Shown here piece after piece: positions 1-6,617 of a stretch of DNA of 55,142 nucleotides. The translations under genes and the position numbers were made by a program. Position 1 is the stretch's first letter, and each line of letters starts with the position of its first letter. Source of the DNA: Myxococcaceae bacterium. Its GTDB lineage: Bacteria; Myxococcota; Myxococcia; Myxococcales; Myxococcaceae. Where the stretch lies: contig JAIBBQ010000022.1 of NCBI GenBank assembly GCA_019694595.1, positions 1 through 55,142 on the forward strand, read 5' to 3'. The notes beneath the pieces are model-generated. The model worked only from the letters and a program-made list of their open reading frames with translations. It was not told the origin of the DNA and did not search any database.

Positions 1-1
1 G

Positions 2-244
2 CACGTGGGCCCGGCGCCCTTCGTGCTCGCCGGCGCGGCCGTGGTGGCGACTGCCGCGGGCGCGATCCTCGGCGCGCGCGCGAAGGCCGTGGCCTCCGAG
101 GCGAGCGCCGAGCCGCTCGACCTGCGCTCCGACCGCCTGGCGAGCTCGGCGCGGGGCCTCGCGATCGGCGCCAACGTCGGGTACGGCCTCGGCGCCGCGC
201 TCGCCGCCGCCGCCGTGGTGACCTTCGTGGTGCAGCTGCCATGA
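2..244 (+). CDS. C-terminal end of a two-helix membrane protein (5' truncated by the window)
   Basis: The reading frame is open from the first bases, so the true start probably lies upstream; the first in-window start codon is GTG at 5. What remains is about 80 residues with two hydrophobic alanine/glycine-rich segments (roughly residues 4-22 and 52-76) separated by a polar linker. This two-helix tail is common at the C-terminus of myxobacterial TPR or PEGA proteins, but the N-terminal part that would show the function is missing. The stop overlaps the ATG of the FHA-sigma54 activator gene (ATGA at 241-244), which suggests translational coupling and a shared transcript. The function cannot be told from this fragment. 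Confidence 0.6.
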   Translation, partial: HVGPAPFVLAGAAVVATAAGAILGARAKAVASEASAEPLDLRSDRLASSARGLAIGANVGYGLGAALAAAAVVTFVVQLP

Positions 245-1557
245 GCCGTCGCACCGAGCCAGTCGAGCCGCGCGGGCTGCTGCTGCGCACCGCCGAGGCG
301 GGCGGCCTCGCGCTGCGCCACTACCGTCTGGTGGTGGAGCGCGGCCCAGACGCCAAGCTGGCGGTGGTGGTCGAAGGCCCGACCACCGTCGGCACCTCCG
401 ACCAGGCCACGGTGCGCCTGAGCGACCCCACCATCTCGGGGCTCCACCTGGAGCTCATCCCCCGGGCGGACGGCGTCCGCGTGCGGGACCTGGGCTCCCG
501 CAACGGCGTCTTCCTCAACGGGACCCGGGTCAGCGAGCTCCTGGTCGACCGCACCGCCGTGCTCGAGCTGGGCCGCTCTTCCGTGCGCCTCACCGCCGTC
601 GACGAGGCGCTCGGCGCGGCCCCGGGCGCCCAGCGCTTCGAAGGCGCGGTGGGCCAGAGCTCCGGAATGCAGGCGCTCTTCGGGCTCCTCGAGCGCGCGG
701 CGCCGAGCAACTCCACCGTGCTCCTGCTGGGAGAGACCGGCACCGGCAAATCGGCGCTCGCCCGCGCGGTGCACCTGCGCTCGGCGCGGCGAGCGAAGCC
801 CTTCGTCACCCTGGACTGCGGCGCCGTCGCCCCGTCGCTCCTCGAGAGCGAGCTGTTCGGCCACGTGCGCGGCGCCTTCACCGGCGCGGTGAGCGACCGG
901 GCGGGCGCATTCCTCGCCGCCGACGGCGGCACGCTCTTCCTCGACGAGATCGCCGAGCTGCCCAGGGACCTGCAGCCCAAGCTCCTGCGTGCCGTGGAGT
1001 CGCTGGAGATCCAGCGGGTGGGCGACGAGCGGCTCCAGCAGGTCGACGTCCGGCTCATCGCCGCCACCAACCGAGACCTCCAGGCCGAGGTGAAGGCCGG
1101 CCGCTTCCGCGAAGACCTCTACTACCGGCTGGCGGTCATCGAGGCCCGGGTGCCTCCGCTGCGCGAGCGCCTCGACGACCTCCCGCTCCTGGCGAAGGCC
1201 TTCATGGAAGAGCTCGGCCACGGCGACGTCGACCTGTCGCCCGCGCTGCTCGCCCGGCTCACCGAGTACCCCTGGCCCGGCAACGTCCGCGAGCTGCGCA
1301 ACGTCGTCGAGCGCGTGCTCACCGGCGCGGTCGACCCGCTGCCCAGCGAGCGGGTGACGAAGCCCGACCAGGATCTGACCACCCTCCCCTTCATGGACGC
1401 CAAGGAGCGCATGACGCAGGCGTTCACCCGCGACTACCTCGAGGCGCTGCTGGCGCGGCACGGCGGCAACCTGTCCGCCGTGGCGCGCGCCGCGTCGCTG
1501 CCCCGCCCGTACCTCTACCGCCTCGCCGAGCGGTACGGCCTCAAGCTCAAGGGCTGA
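241..1557 (+). CDS. FHA-domain sigma54-dependent transcriptional activator
   Basis: This 438-residue enhancer-binding protein should activate RNA polymerase-sigma54 after its FHA domain senses a phosphothreonine ligand, probably made by a Ser/Thr kinase. The FHA domain (about residues 35-118) has the GSRNGVFLNG hallmark. The AAA+ domain (about 135-365) has Walker A GETGTGK (164-170), the sigma54-contact loop GAFTGA (211-216), and Walker B TLFLDE (231-236). A C-terminal Fis-type helix-turn-helix lies at about 395-438. There is no response-regulator receiver; the FHA replaces it, a design especially frequent in myxobacteria. Its ATG overlaps the upstream stop codon. The target genes are not visible here. 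Confidence 0.95.
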   Translation: MSRRTEPVEPRGLLLRTAEAGGLALRHYRLVVERGPDAKLAVVVEGPTTVGTSDQATVRLSDPTISGLHLELIPRADGVRVRDLGSRNGVFLNGTRVSELLVDRTAVLELGRSSVRLTAVDEALGAAPGAQRFEGAVGQSSGMQALFGLLERAAPSNSTVLLLGETGTGKSALARAVHLRSARRAKPFVTLDCGAVAPSLLESELFGHVRGAFTGAVSDRAGAFLAADGGTLFLDEIAELPRDLQPKLLRAVESLEIQRVGDERLQQVDVRLIAATNRDLQAEVKAGRFREDLYYRLAVIEARVPPLRERLDDLPLLAKAFMEELGHGDVDLSPALLARLTEYPWPGNVRELRNVVERVLTGAVDPLPSERVTKPDQDLTTLPFMDAKERMTQAFTRDYLEALLARHGGNLSAVARAASLPRPYLYRLAERYGLKLKG

Positions 1558-1567
1558 GACGTCTCGC

Positions 1568-2065
1568 TCAGCGCCCCGTGCGCCGCGGCTTGGCGGCGCG
1601 GCCCGCTTTCGCTGCTCCCCCGCGGTACGCGTCCTGGAGCTTCTTCACGTCGAGCTTGTTCATGCCCAGCATGGCTTCCATCGCCCGCTGCGAGCCGGCC
1701 CGATCCGGGCCGTTCAGGCACTCTCCGAGCGCGCGGGGGATCACCTGCCAGCTCAGGCCCCACTGGTCCTTGAGCCAGCCACACCGGCCGGGCGTGCCCC
1801 CCTTGCCCAGCGCCGCCCAGAAGTAGTCGACCTCCTTCTGGTCCTTGCAGTCGACGTAGAGCGAGAAGGCCTCGGTGAACTTGAACATCGGGCCCCCGTT
1901 CAGGGCGATGAACGGCTGGCCTTCGAGCTCGAAGGTCACCGACATGGGCGAAGCGCTGGTGATCTTCGAGCCCTTCTTGAAGACCGACACGTAGTAGCGC
2001 GCGGCGGCCTCTGCCGCTCCGTCGAACCAGAGGAAGGGCGTCACGCGGTTGGGGCGAATCGTCAT
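1568..2065 (-). CDS. VOC / PhnB-like (glyoxalase superfamily) protein
   Basis: The 165-residue product begins MTIRPNRVTPFLWFDG and follows the PhnB / 3-demethylubiquinone-methyltransferase-like branch of the vicinal oxygen chelate fold. Visible family features are the N-terminal TPFLWFDGAAEAA segment, the FIALNGG strand and the WGLSWQVIP C-terminal strand. Many such proteins are uncharacterised and have no proven enzyme activity. The C-terminus is a basic, Ala/Gly/Arg-rich tail. The start at 2065 was chosen over a longer frame because it overlaps the preceding stop (ATGA) and begins the conserved domain. It is the third gene of the ArsR-led unit, an association often seen for PhnB-like and SRPBCC proteins. 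Confidence 0.85.
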   Translation of the reverse strand: MTIRPNRVTPFLWFDGAAEAAARYYVSVFKKGSKITSASPMSVTFELEGQPFIALNGGPMFKFTEAFSLYVDCKDQKEVDYFWAALGKGGTPGRCGWLKDQWGLSWQVIPRALGECLNGPDRAGSQRAMEAMLGMNKLDVKKLQDAYRGGAAKAGRAAKPRRTGR

Positions 2066-2433
2066 GTGCGGGCTCCAGGGGTGAGGCGTGTTCCGGCGAG
2101 AGTCGCCGGAAAGGCGCTGACGAGCAGCGACAGGGGATACCAGTGGTGACCCAGGTTCCACTGGGCAGCGGCGCCCACGGCCGCGAGCAGCGTGCCCAGG
2201 GCGGCGAGCACGAGCCCGTGCCGCAGCGGTGCCGACGGCGCCAGCCGCGCGGTGACCCACCCGCCCAGCACGGTGAGCGCGAGGCGGTACCCGAAGGCGA
2301 GCGCCAGCGCGGCGTCGCTGAGCGGTTCTCCAGGCGCCGGGACGAGGCCTGCCGCCAGGAGCGCGAGGTCCACCGGAATGGCCAGCAGGTTCGCCCCCAC
2401 CCCCGCGGCGACCGCCCCCACGCTCTTCATCAT
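2062..2433 (-). CDS. Small four-helix membrane protein
   Basis: A 123-residue protein starting MMKSVGAVAAGVGANLLA, with four predicted hydrophobic helices (about residues 4-26, 38-57, 68-88 and 96-114) and short loops. No catalytic motif is visible. It is hypothetical and resembles DoxX-like or DUF-type membrane proteins found beside ArsR/SRPBCC genes, but I cannot assign a family firmly. It starts inside the ArsR stop codon (ATGA at 2430-2433) and its own stop overlaps the VOC start (2062-2065), so the three genes are almost certainly one translationally coupled operon. Confidence 0.75.
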   Translation of the reverse strand: MMKSVGAVAAGVGANLLAIPVDLALLAAGLVPAPGEPLSDAALALAFGYRLALTVLGGWVTARLAPSAPLRHGLVLAALGTLLAAVGAAAQWNLGHHWYPLSLLVSAFPATLAGTRLTPGART

Positions 2434-2810
2434 CGGGTGCTCCCGGGCCGGCGAACGCTCGACGGCGCGCGTGTGGCGGACCGCCCCGAGAAGGCGTTCA
2501 AGCGAGCGGCCCAGATGCGGGCGTACGCCTCCATCCACTCCGCGGCCGCCTCGAACGGGCGCAGCTCCAGCCGGCGCGGGCCCAGCCGGCTCCCCGGGAC
2601 CTGTGACACCAGCCCTGCTGCCTCCAGCACCTTGATGTGCTTCGAGATCGCCGGCTGGCTCATGTCGTACGGCCGCGCCAGCTCGGCCACCGAGGCGGGC
2701 CGAAGGCTCAGCTGCTCGAGGATCGACCGACGCGTCGGGTCGGCGAGCGCCGCCAGCGTGCGACTCAGCTGATCTTCGGGCACCCGCGCCGGGCCACGCC
2801 TCATAACCAT
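2430..2810 (-). CDS. ArsR-family winged-helix transcriptional regulator
   Basis: A 126-residue regulator with the typical ArsR winged helix: ALADPTRRSILEQL (helix 1-2), PYDMSQPAISKHIKVL (recognition helix) and a wing around VSQVPGSRLGPRRLEL. No metal-binding Cys pair (CxC in the recognition helix) is present, so it is unlikely to be a metal sensor; it fits the group that controls SRPBCC/PhnB-like genes. The start codon at 2810 lies inside a perfect inverted repeat (2801-2820), so the protein probably represses itself by covering its own start region. A second in-frame ATG at 2804 is an alternative start. The C-terminal 20 residues are low-complexity and basic. Confidence 0.9.
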   Translation of the reverse strand: MVMRRGPARVPEDQLSRTLAALADPTRRSILEQLSLRPASVAELARPYDMSQPAISKHIKVLEAAGLVSQVPGSRLGPRRLELRPFEAAAEWMEAYARIWAARLNAFSGRSATRAPSSVRRPGSTR

Positions 2811-2820
2811 TTAGTTATGA
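2801..2820. promoter_or_regulatory. Probable ArsR operator overlapping the arsR-like start codon
   Basis: Perfect 7-bp inverted repeat TCATAAC / GTTATGA with a 6-base A/T-rich spacer, an AT-rich island in 70% GC DNA. The centre matches the TAAC-N-GTTA type of site used by ArsR repressors. The gene's ATG (2810-2808) is inside the left half and spacer, so bound repressor would block both initiation of transcription and the region around the start codon. Confidence 0.6.
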
Positions 2821-2870
2821 GCTTGTCGCGAGGCTGTCAAGGCGGAGCGAGCGGCCACGGCCCGCGGGCG

Positions 2871-3758
2871 TCAGGGTGCGGCGCTGGAAGTGCGGCGGGC
2901 CAGCCAGGCGCCACCGCCTTCGCCCACCACCACGCCCAGCACGATGAGGCCGCCGCCGGTGAGCTCGGGCGCGCCCAGCGACTCGCGCCCCAGGAGCCAC
3001 GACAGCCCGGCGGCCCACACCGGCTCGAGGGCGAAGAGGAGCGCCGCCCGCACCGCGGTGGTGCGCGCCTGCCCCCACGTCTGCACGGCGATCGCCACCG
3101 CGTTGGCCACCACGCCACAGATGACCACCGTGCCCGCGAACCGCCAGGTGGCGTGGAGCCGCACCTCGCTGAACGGCAGCACCAGCAGGACCAGCCCCGC
3201 CACCACGGTGAGCTGCACGAAGACCAGCTCGGGCGCCGAGACGCCCTGGCTCAACCGGCTGGTGAGCGCGATGTGCAATGCGTACGCGACCGCGCAGGCC
3301 AGCGTCAGCAGCTCACCCGGGCCCAGCGCTGCGCCCCCCTGCCCCGAGAGAAAGTACGTGCCCGCCACGGCGAGCGCGGCACCGACGAGCGCGGCGCCCC
3401 CCGGCCGGCGTTGATCGAGGAACCAGCTCACGAACGGCACCAGCAGCACCGACAGCCCGGTGAAGAACGCCGAGCGCGCCGGGGTGGTCAGCTCCAGCCC
3501 CCAGGTCTGGGTGAGGTACCCGAGCGCGAGGAGCACGCCCAGCAGCAGCCCCCGCTTCCACACCACGGGCGAGGTGGGGACCCGGCGCAGCCAGACGAGC
3601 AGCGCGGCGGCACCGACGGGGAAGCGGAGCGCGAGGAACACCACTGGCGAAGCGTCGTCGAGGGCGTCCTTCACCACCACGAAGGTGCTGCCCCAGAGCA
3701 GCCCCAGGCCGAGCAGCGCGAGATCGGCCGCGCGACGCCCGGGCGGCGGCGAGGTCAC
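2871..3758 (-). CDS. EamA/DMT-family transporter
   Basis: A 295-residue inner-membrane protein with about ten hydrophobic helices arranged as two repeated EamA halves. The first half contains LLGLGLLWGSTFVVVK and the second AVAYALHIALTSRL, both typical of drug/metabolite exporters such as RhaT/YdcZ relatives. Substrate cannot be predicted; family members export amino acids, metabolites or small drugs. The GTG start at 3758 overlaps the stop of the CAX gene (GTGA), so the two are translationally coupled. The gene ends 60 bases before the ArsR operator. Confidence 0.9.
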   Translation of the reverse strand: MTSPPPGRRAADLALLGLGLLWGSTFVVVKDALDDASPVVFLALRFPVGAAALLVWLRRVPTSPVVWKRGLLLGVLLALGYLTQTWGLELTTPARSAFFTGLSVLLVPFVSWFLDQRRPGGAALVGAALAVAGTYFLSGQGGAALGPGELLTLACAVAYALHIALTSRLSQGVSAPELVFVQLTVVAGLVLLVLPFSEVRLHATWRFAGTVVICGVVANAVAIAVQTWGQARTTAVRAALLFALEPVWAAGLSWLLGRESLGAPELTGGGLIVLGVVVGEGGGAWLARRTSSAAP

Positions 3759-4849
3759 GGAATGAAGAAGAACGCCACCGCGAGAATGGCGTACAGCCCG
3801 AGCAGCATCGCGCCTTCGAGCCAGTTGGACTCGCCGTCGATGGCGATCAGCGCCGCGCCGCCCACGCCGACCGCCATGCCCATCACTTCCATGTGGCTGA
3901 ACTCGAGCGTGAGCGGGTGCCCCAGGGGGTAGGACGCCAGCACCAGCACCGGCGCCACGAAGAGCGCGATCTGCTTCGAGCTCTCGAACGCGATGTTGAA
4001 CGCCAGGTCCATCTTGTTCTTGAGCGCCATGATCACCGCGGTGCTGTGCTCGGCGGCGTTCCCGATGATGGCGATGATGATCACACCCACGAAGGTGTGG
4101 GTGAAGCCGAAGCTGGCGATGGCGGGCTCGAGCGCATGCACCAGGAGCTCGGCGGTGATCACCACCCCCACGGTGCTGCCCAGCAACACCGCGACCGCCT
4201 TCTTCTGCGACCAGGGCGGCAGCTCTTCCTCGGTGCCCTCGTCCTCGCTCGCGTACAGGTGCTTGTGGGTGCGCAGCGCGAAGATGAGCGACAGCACGTA
4301 GATGACCAGCAGCACCAGCGAGATGCCGACCGACAGCTTGCCCATCACCGGCAGCCCGGCGTCGCCCCGGGTGAGGTGGAAGAGGTCGGGCACGCTCATC
4401 GCGGTGACTGCGAGGAACATCATCGCCGCGCCGGAGAGCGCCGCCGTGGTGTTGAAGGTCTGCTTCTCGCGCGTGAGCCCACCGGTGATGATCGCCGCGC
4501 CCAGCACCAGCAAGATGTTGCCGAGGATCGCGCCGGTGATGCTCGCCTTGACCACCTCGGTCTGCCCTTCGCGCAGCGCTGCCACCGCGATGATCAGCTC
4601 GGCGGCGTTGCCGAAGCTGGCGTTCATCAGGCCACCGAGGCCCGAGCCCAGCTTGTGGGCGATGACCTCGGTCGCGGTGCCCATGAGCCTCGCCAGGGGC
4701 ACCAGCGCCAGCGCGCAGAGCACGAAGGTCGGCGTGCCGGGGAAGAAGAAGTGCGAGGCCACCGCCGCGGGGAACGCCACCGCCAGCAGGGTGACGAAGA
4801 TGCGGTCGGCGGTGGACCAGACGCGGTCGGTCGGGGGCGCGGCGCTCAC
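3755..4849 (-). CDS. CAX-type calcium (cation)/proton antiporter
   Basis: A 364-residue transporter of the Ca2+/cation antiporter superfamily. It has two inverted repeats, each carrying the cation-binding alpha motif: GNAAELIIAVAAL in the first half and GNAAEHSTAVIMALKNK in the second, followed by a conserved SSKQIALFVAPVLVL segment. The two Glu residues in the GNAAE motifs are the expected ion ligands. An acidic loop between the halves (about residues 198-208, DEGTEEE) is typical of the family. It should exchange Ca2+ for H+ across the inner membrane. Start is GTG at 4849, 24 bases after the S24/S26-like gene on the same strand, and the stop overlaps the EamA start. Confidence 0.93.
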   Translation of the reverse strand: MSAAPPTDRVWSTADRIFVTLLAVAFPAAVASHFFFPGTPTFVLCALALVPLARLMGTATEVIAHKLGSGLGGLMNASFGNAAELIIAVAALREGQTEVVKASITGAILGNILLVLGAAIITGGLTREKQTFNTTAALSGAAMMFLAVTAMSVPDLFHLTRGDAGLPVMGKLSVGISLVLLVIYVLSLIFALRTHKHLYASEDEGTEEELPPWSQKKAVAVLLGSTVGVVITAELLVHALEPAIASFGFTHTFVGVIIIAIIGNAAEHSTAVIMALKNKMDLAFNIAFESSKQIALFVAPVLVLASYPLGHPLTLEFSHMEVMGMAVGVGGAALIAIDGESNWLEGAMLLGLYAILAVAFFFIP

Positions 4850-4873
4850 GAGGCGCCGGGCTTTACCAGAGCC

Positions 4874-5692
4874 TCACCGCTTGAGGGTGACGGTTCGCGG
4901 CGTGAAGTCGTGTTCCCGGAAGCCGTGTGCCCTGAGCGCTTCCACGAAGCCCACCTCGCGCGTCGGAACTTCGGCCGACGTCACCAGTTCCGGCACGTCG
5001 AGCGAGCCCACCAGCCGCTCCTCGAGGCCCAGGTGCCGCGCCCAAGCGGCCAGGTGGGCGTGGGCGAGCACTCCGCCTTCGGTCCGCACCAGGGTACCGG
5101 CGACGCCCAGGCGCGACTCCGCGAAGCTCACCCGGCCATGGGTGAGGAGCCGCTCGAGGTGGGCGGGGCTCAGCGTCTCGAAGTGCGAGAGACCGATGGC
5201 GAAGTGTTCCAGCTCGGTGCGATCGAGCGTGCGAACGCTGACGCCCAACGCCGGTCGGCGCAGGCTGCCGGTGCCCGGCCCGAAAAGCGTGCTCACCGCC
5301 ACGTGCCAGGCCGCGCGGGCGAGCGTCGAGCCTTGCGCAGCGGCGGCCGCCAGGTGCAGCGGCCAGACCAGCGCCCTGACGTACGGCGCCTCCACCGGTC
5401 CGCGGCGCACCCGACGCACGGCACCGAGCAGCTCGAGGCCCGGCGCATCTTCAGGGCCGAGGAACCCACAGGTCCTGAGTGGCTCGACCCCGGACACGAC
5501 ATGCGTCACCAGCGCGCCGTCACCCCGGAGCAGCACCGCCGCGTCGCCGGGCCCGACCGCCGCGCCCCGCTCGAACTGCACCTCGTCGCCGCTCACCAGG
5601 AGCGGCCACATCGAACTGCCCCGCACGCGCACCCAGCGCTTCACACCGGGCTGAAGCGCCCGGAGCAGCAGGCCGAGCGGCGGCACACTCAC
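4874..5692 (-). CDS. S24/S26 signal-peptidase-like protein with a C-terminal domain of unknown function
   Basis: A 272-residue protein. Residues about 18-75 resemble the signal peptidase/LexA fold: VRGSSMWPLL has the G-x-S-M-x-P nucleophile motif (Ser27), SGDEV and GPGDAAVLL follow, and His64 in VTHVV occupies the place of the catalytic His in Ser-His type signal peptidases (SipW/ER type) rather than a Lys. It lacks a clear N-terminal membrane anchor. The remaining 190 residues form an unrecognised domain. The GTG start overlaps the kinase stop (GTGA at 5689-5692), so the two proteins are probably made together. In this context it is a candidate leader-removing protease for the adjacent small peptide; that is inference. 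Confidence 0.72.
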   Translation of the reverse strand: MSVPPLGLLLRALQPGVKRWVRVRGSSMWPLLVSGDEVQFERGAAVGPGDAAVLLRGDGALVTHVVSGVEPLRTCGFLGPEDAPGLELLGAVRRVRRGPVEAPYVRALVWPLHLAAAAAQGSTLARAAWHVAVSTLFGPGTGSLRRPALGVSVRTLDRTELEHFAIGLSHFETLSPAHLERLLTHGRVSFAESRLGVAGTLVRTEGGVLAHAHLAAWARHLGLEERLVGSLDVPELVTSAEVPTREVGFVEALRAHGFREHDFTPRTVTLKR

Positions 5693-6417
5693 CGCGACGC
5701 CACCCAGTCCCGGAGGAACGCTCCGACCGCGACGTCCTTGCGGAAGGTGAGCCGGAAGACGCCGACGGAGGCAATCAGCGCCAGCACGCGGCGGCGCAAC
5801 TCGCTCACCGCCGGCGCCCCCGGGAACGGCACCCAGAAGAGCTGGGCGAAGAGCACAGCGCACGCCTCCTCGGTGCCCACGGGGGTCAGCGCCTCGCGGT
5901 TCCCCTTCTCGAGCAACAGCAGGCCGCGCAGCGCGACCGGACCGGGGGCGCCCACGTTCTCGTGGTTCGAGCGAAACGGCGAGCCGAACAGCGTCCCGTC
6001 GGGGAGCAGCTGGACGATCTCGTCGGTCAGCAGGGTCGCCCGCCCCGGTGGGTGCGCACACAGTGCGGCGAGCGTCGACTTTCCCGCCCCGCTCTGGCCG
6101 ATCGCTGCCACGCCTCCGGCACCGAACCCGACCGCGCTCCCATGCATCAACACCCCCCCCTGCTCGACGGTGAGCCTCTGCCACGCGAGCCGGAGCACGC
6201 TCTCTGCCGCCCACACGTCATCTGGGATGAGCGCGCGGAGTTCGCGGCCTTCGCAGGCCACGTATCCCCACGGCGCCTGCGACCCGCTGAGCGGCTGCGC
6301 CCGCTCTCCATGGAGTGCGCTGGCGCGCGTCACGTCGAGCTGGGTCGGAACTTCGTCGACCTCAAACGGCCCCAGGTGGACTCGGCCTCGCGAGAGCTGC
6401 GCGAGCACCGGATCCAC
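5689..6417 (-). CDS. HPr-kinase-like (HprK-related) serine kinase
   Basis: A 242-residue protein, if the GTG at 6417 is the start, with the C-terminal fold of HPr kinase/phosphorylase. HGSAV (residues 92-96) precedes the P-loop GQSGAGKST (107-115), and LLTDE (129-133) supplies the Walker-B-like acidic pair. The N-terminal 85 residues are a divergent beta-rich domain. Relatives include kinases that phosphorylate lasso precursor peptides (ThcoK type) and uncharacterised HprK-related proteins found with PqqD-like genes. A longer frame from 6549 exists but would run through the Cys-rich peptide gene; GTG at 6408, with GGTGGA upstream, is another possible start. It is coupled by GTGA to the signal-peptidase-like gene. 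Confidence 0.82.
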   Translation of the reverse strand: MDPVLAQLSRGRVHLGPFEVDEVPTQLDVTRASALHGERAQPLSGSQAPWGYVACEGRELRALIPDDVWAAESVLRLAWQRLTVEQGGVLMHGSAVGFGAGGVAAIGQSGAGKSTLAALCAHPPGRATLLTDEIVQLLPDGTLFGSPFRSNHENVGAPGPVALRGLLLLEKGNREALTPVGTEEACAVLFAQLFWVPFPGAPAVSELRRRVLALIASVGVFRLTFRKDVAVGAFLRDWVASR

Positions 6418-6440
6418 CGCAAGGGCCCCGCGGCCACACC

Positions 6441-6617
6441 TTACGGGCAGGAGAACTCGTCCGGAGCGCAGAACGAACCGTCGCCGAAGCAGTCGAACGG
6501 CGTCGGCCCGTTCGGGCTGCACACCATCAGGTTGGTCGGCACCGGGCACCCGTGCGTACGGATCACCGGCGGCACCCAGAGGGCCTTCTTCTTCGGGGTC
6601 TCAGTGTTCAGTGCCAC
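6441..6617 (-). CDS. Cys-rich small peptide, candidate RiPP-like precursor
   Basis: A 58-codon frame not noticed by ordinary length cut-offs. It starts with GTG at 6617, preceded by GGAAAGGTGAG as ribosome binding site, overlaps the last bases of the giant lipoprotein gene, and ends with TAA 23 bases before the kinase start. The N-terminal part is polar (NTETPKKK) and leads into W14-V-P-P17-V-I19-R-T-H-G23, which fits the YxxPxLxxxG leader motif recognised by PqqD-like RRE proteins, with W for Y and I for L. The remainder has five Cys (24, 33, 43, 50, 57), several Pro and Gly, and ends SCP. Almost all codons (53 of 58) end in G or C, like neighbouring genes. No secretion signal is seen. The precursor role is inferred. 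Confidence 0.7.
   Translation of the reverse strand: MALNTETPKKKALWVPPVIRTHGCPVPTNLMVCSPNGPTPFDCFGDGSFCAPDEFSCP

Noticed and set aside
5689-6549. HPrK-like gene starting at 6549
   Set aside because: The extra 44 codons translate the Cys-peptide gene in another frame, giving an Arg/Asp-rich sequence with no family match. The conserved domain starts after 6417.
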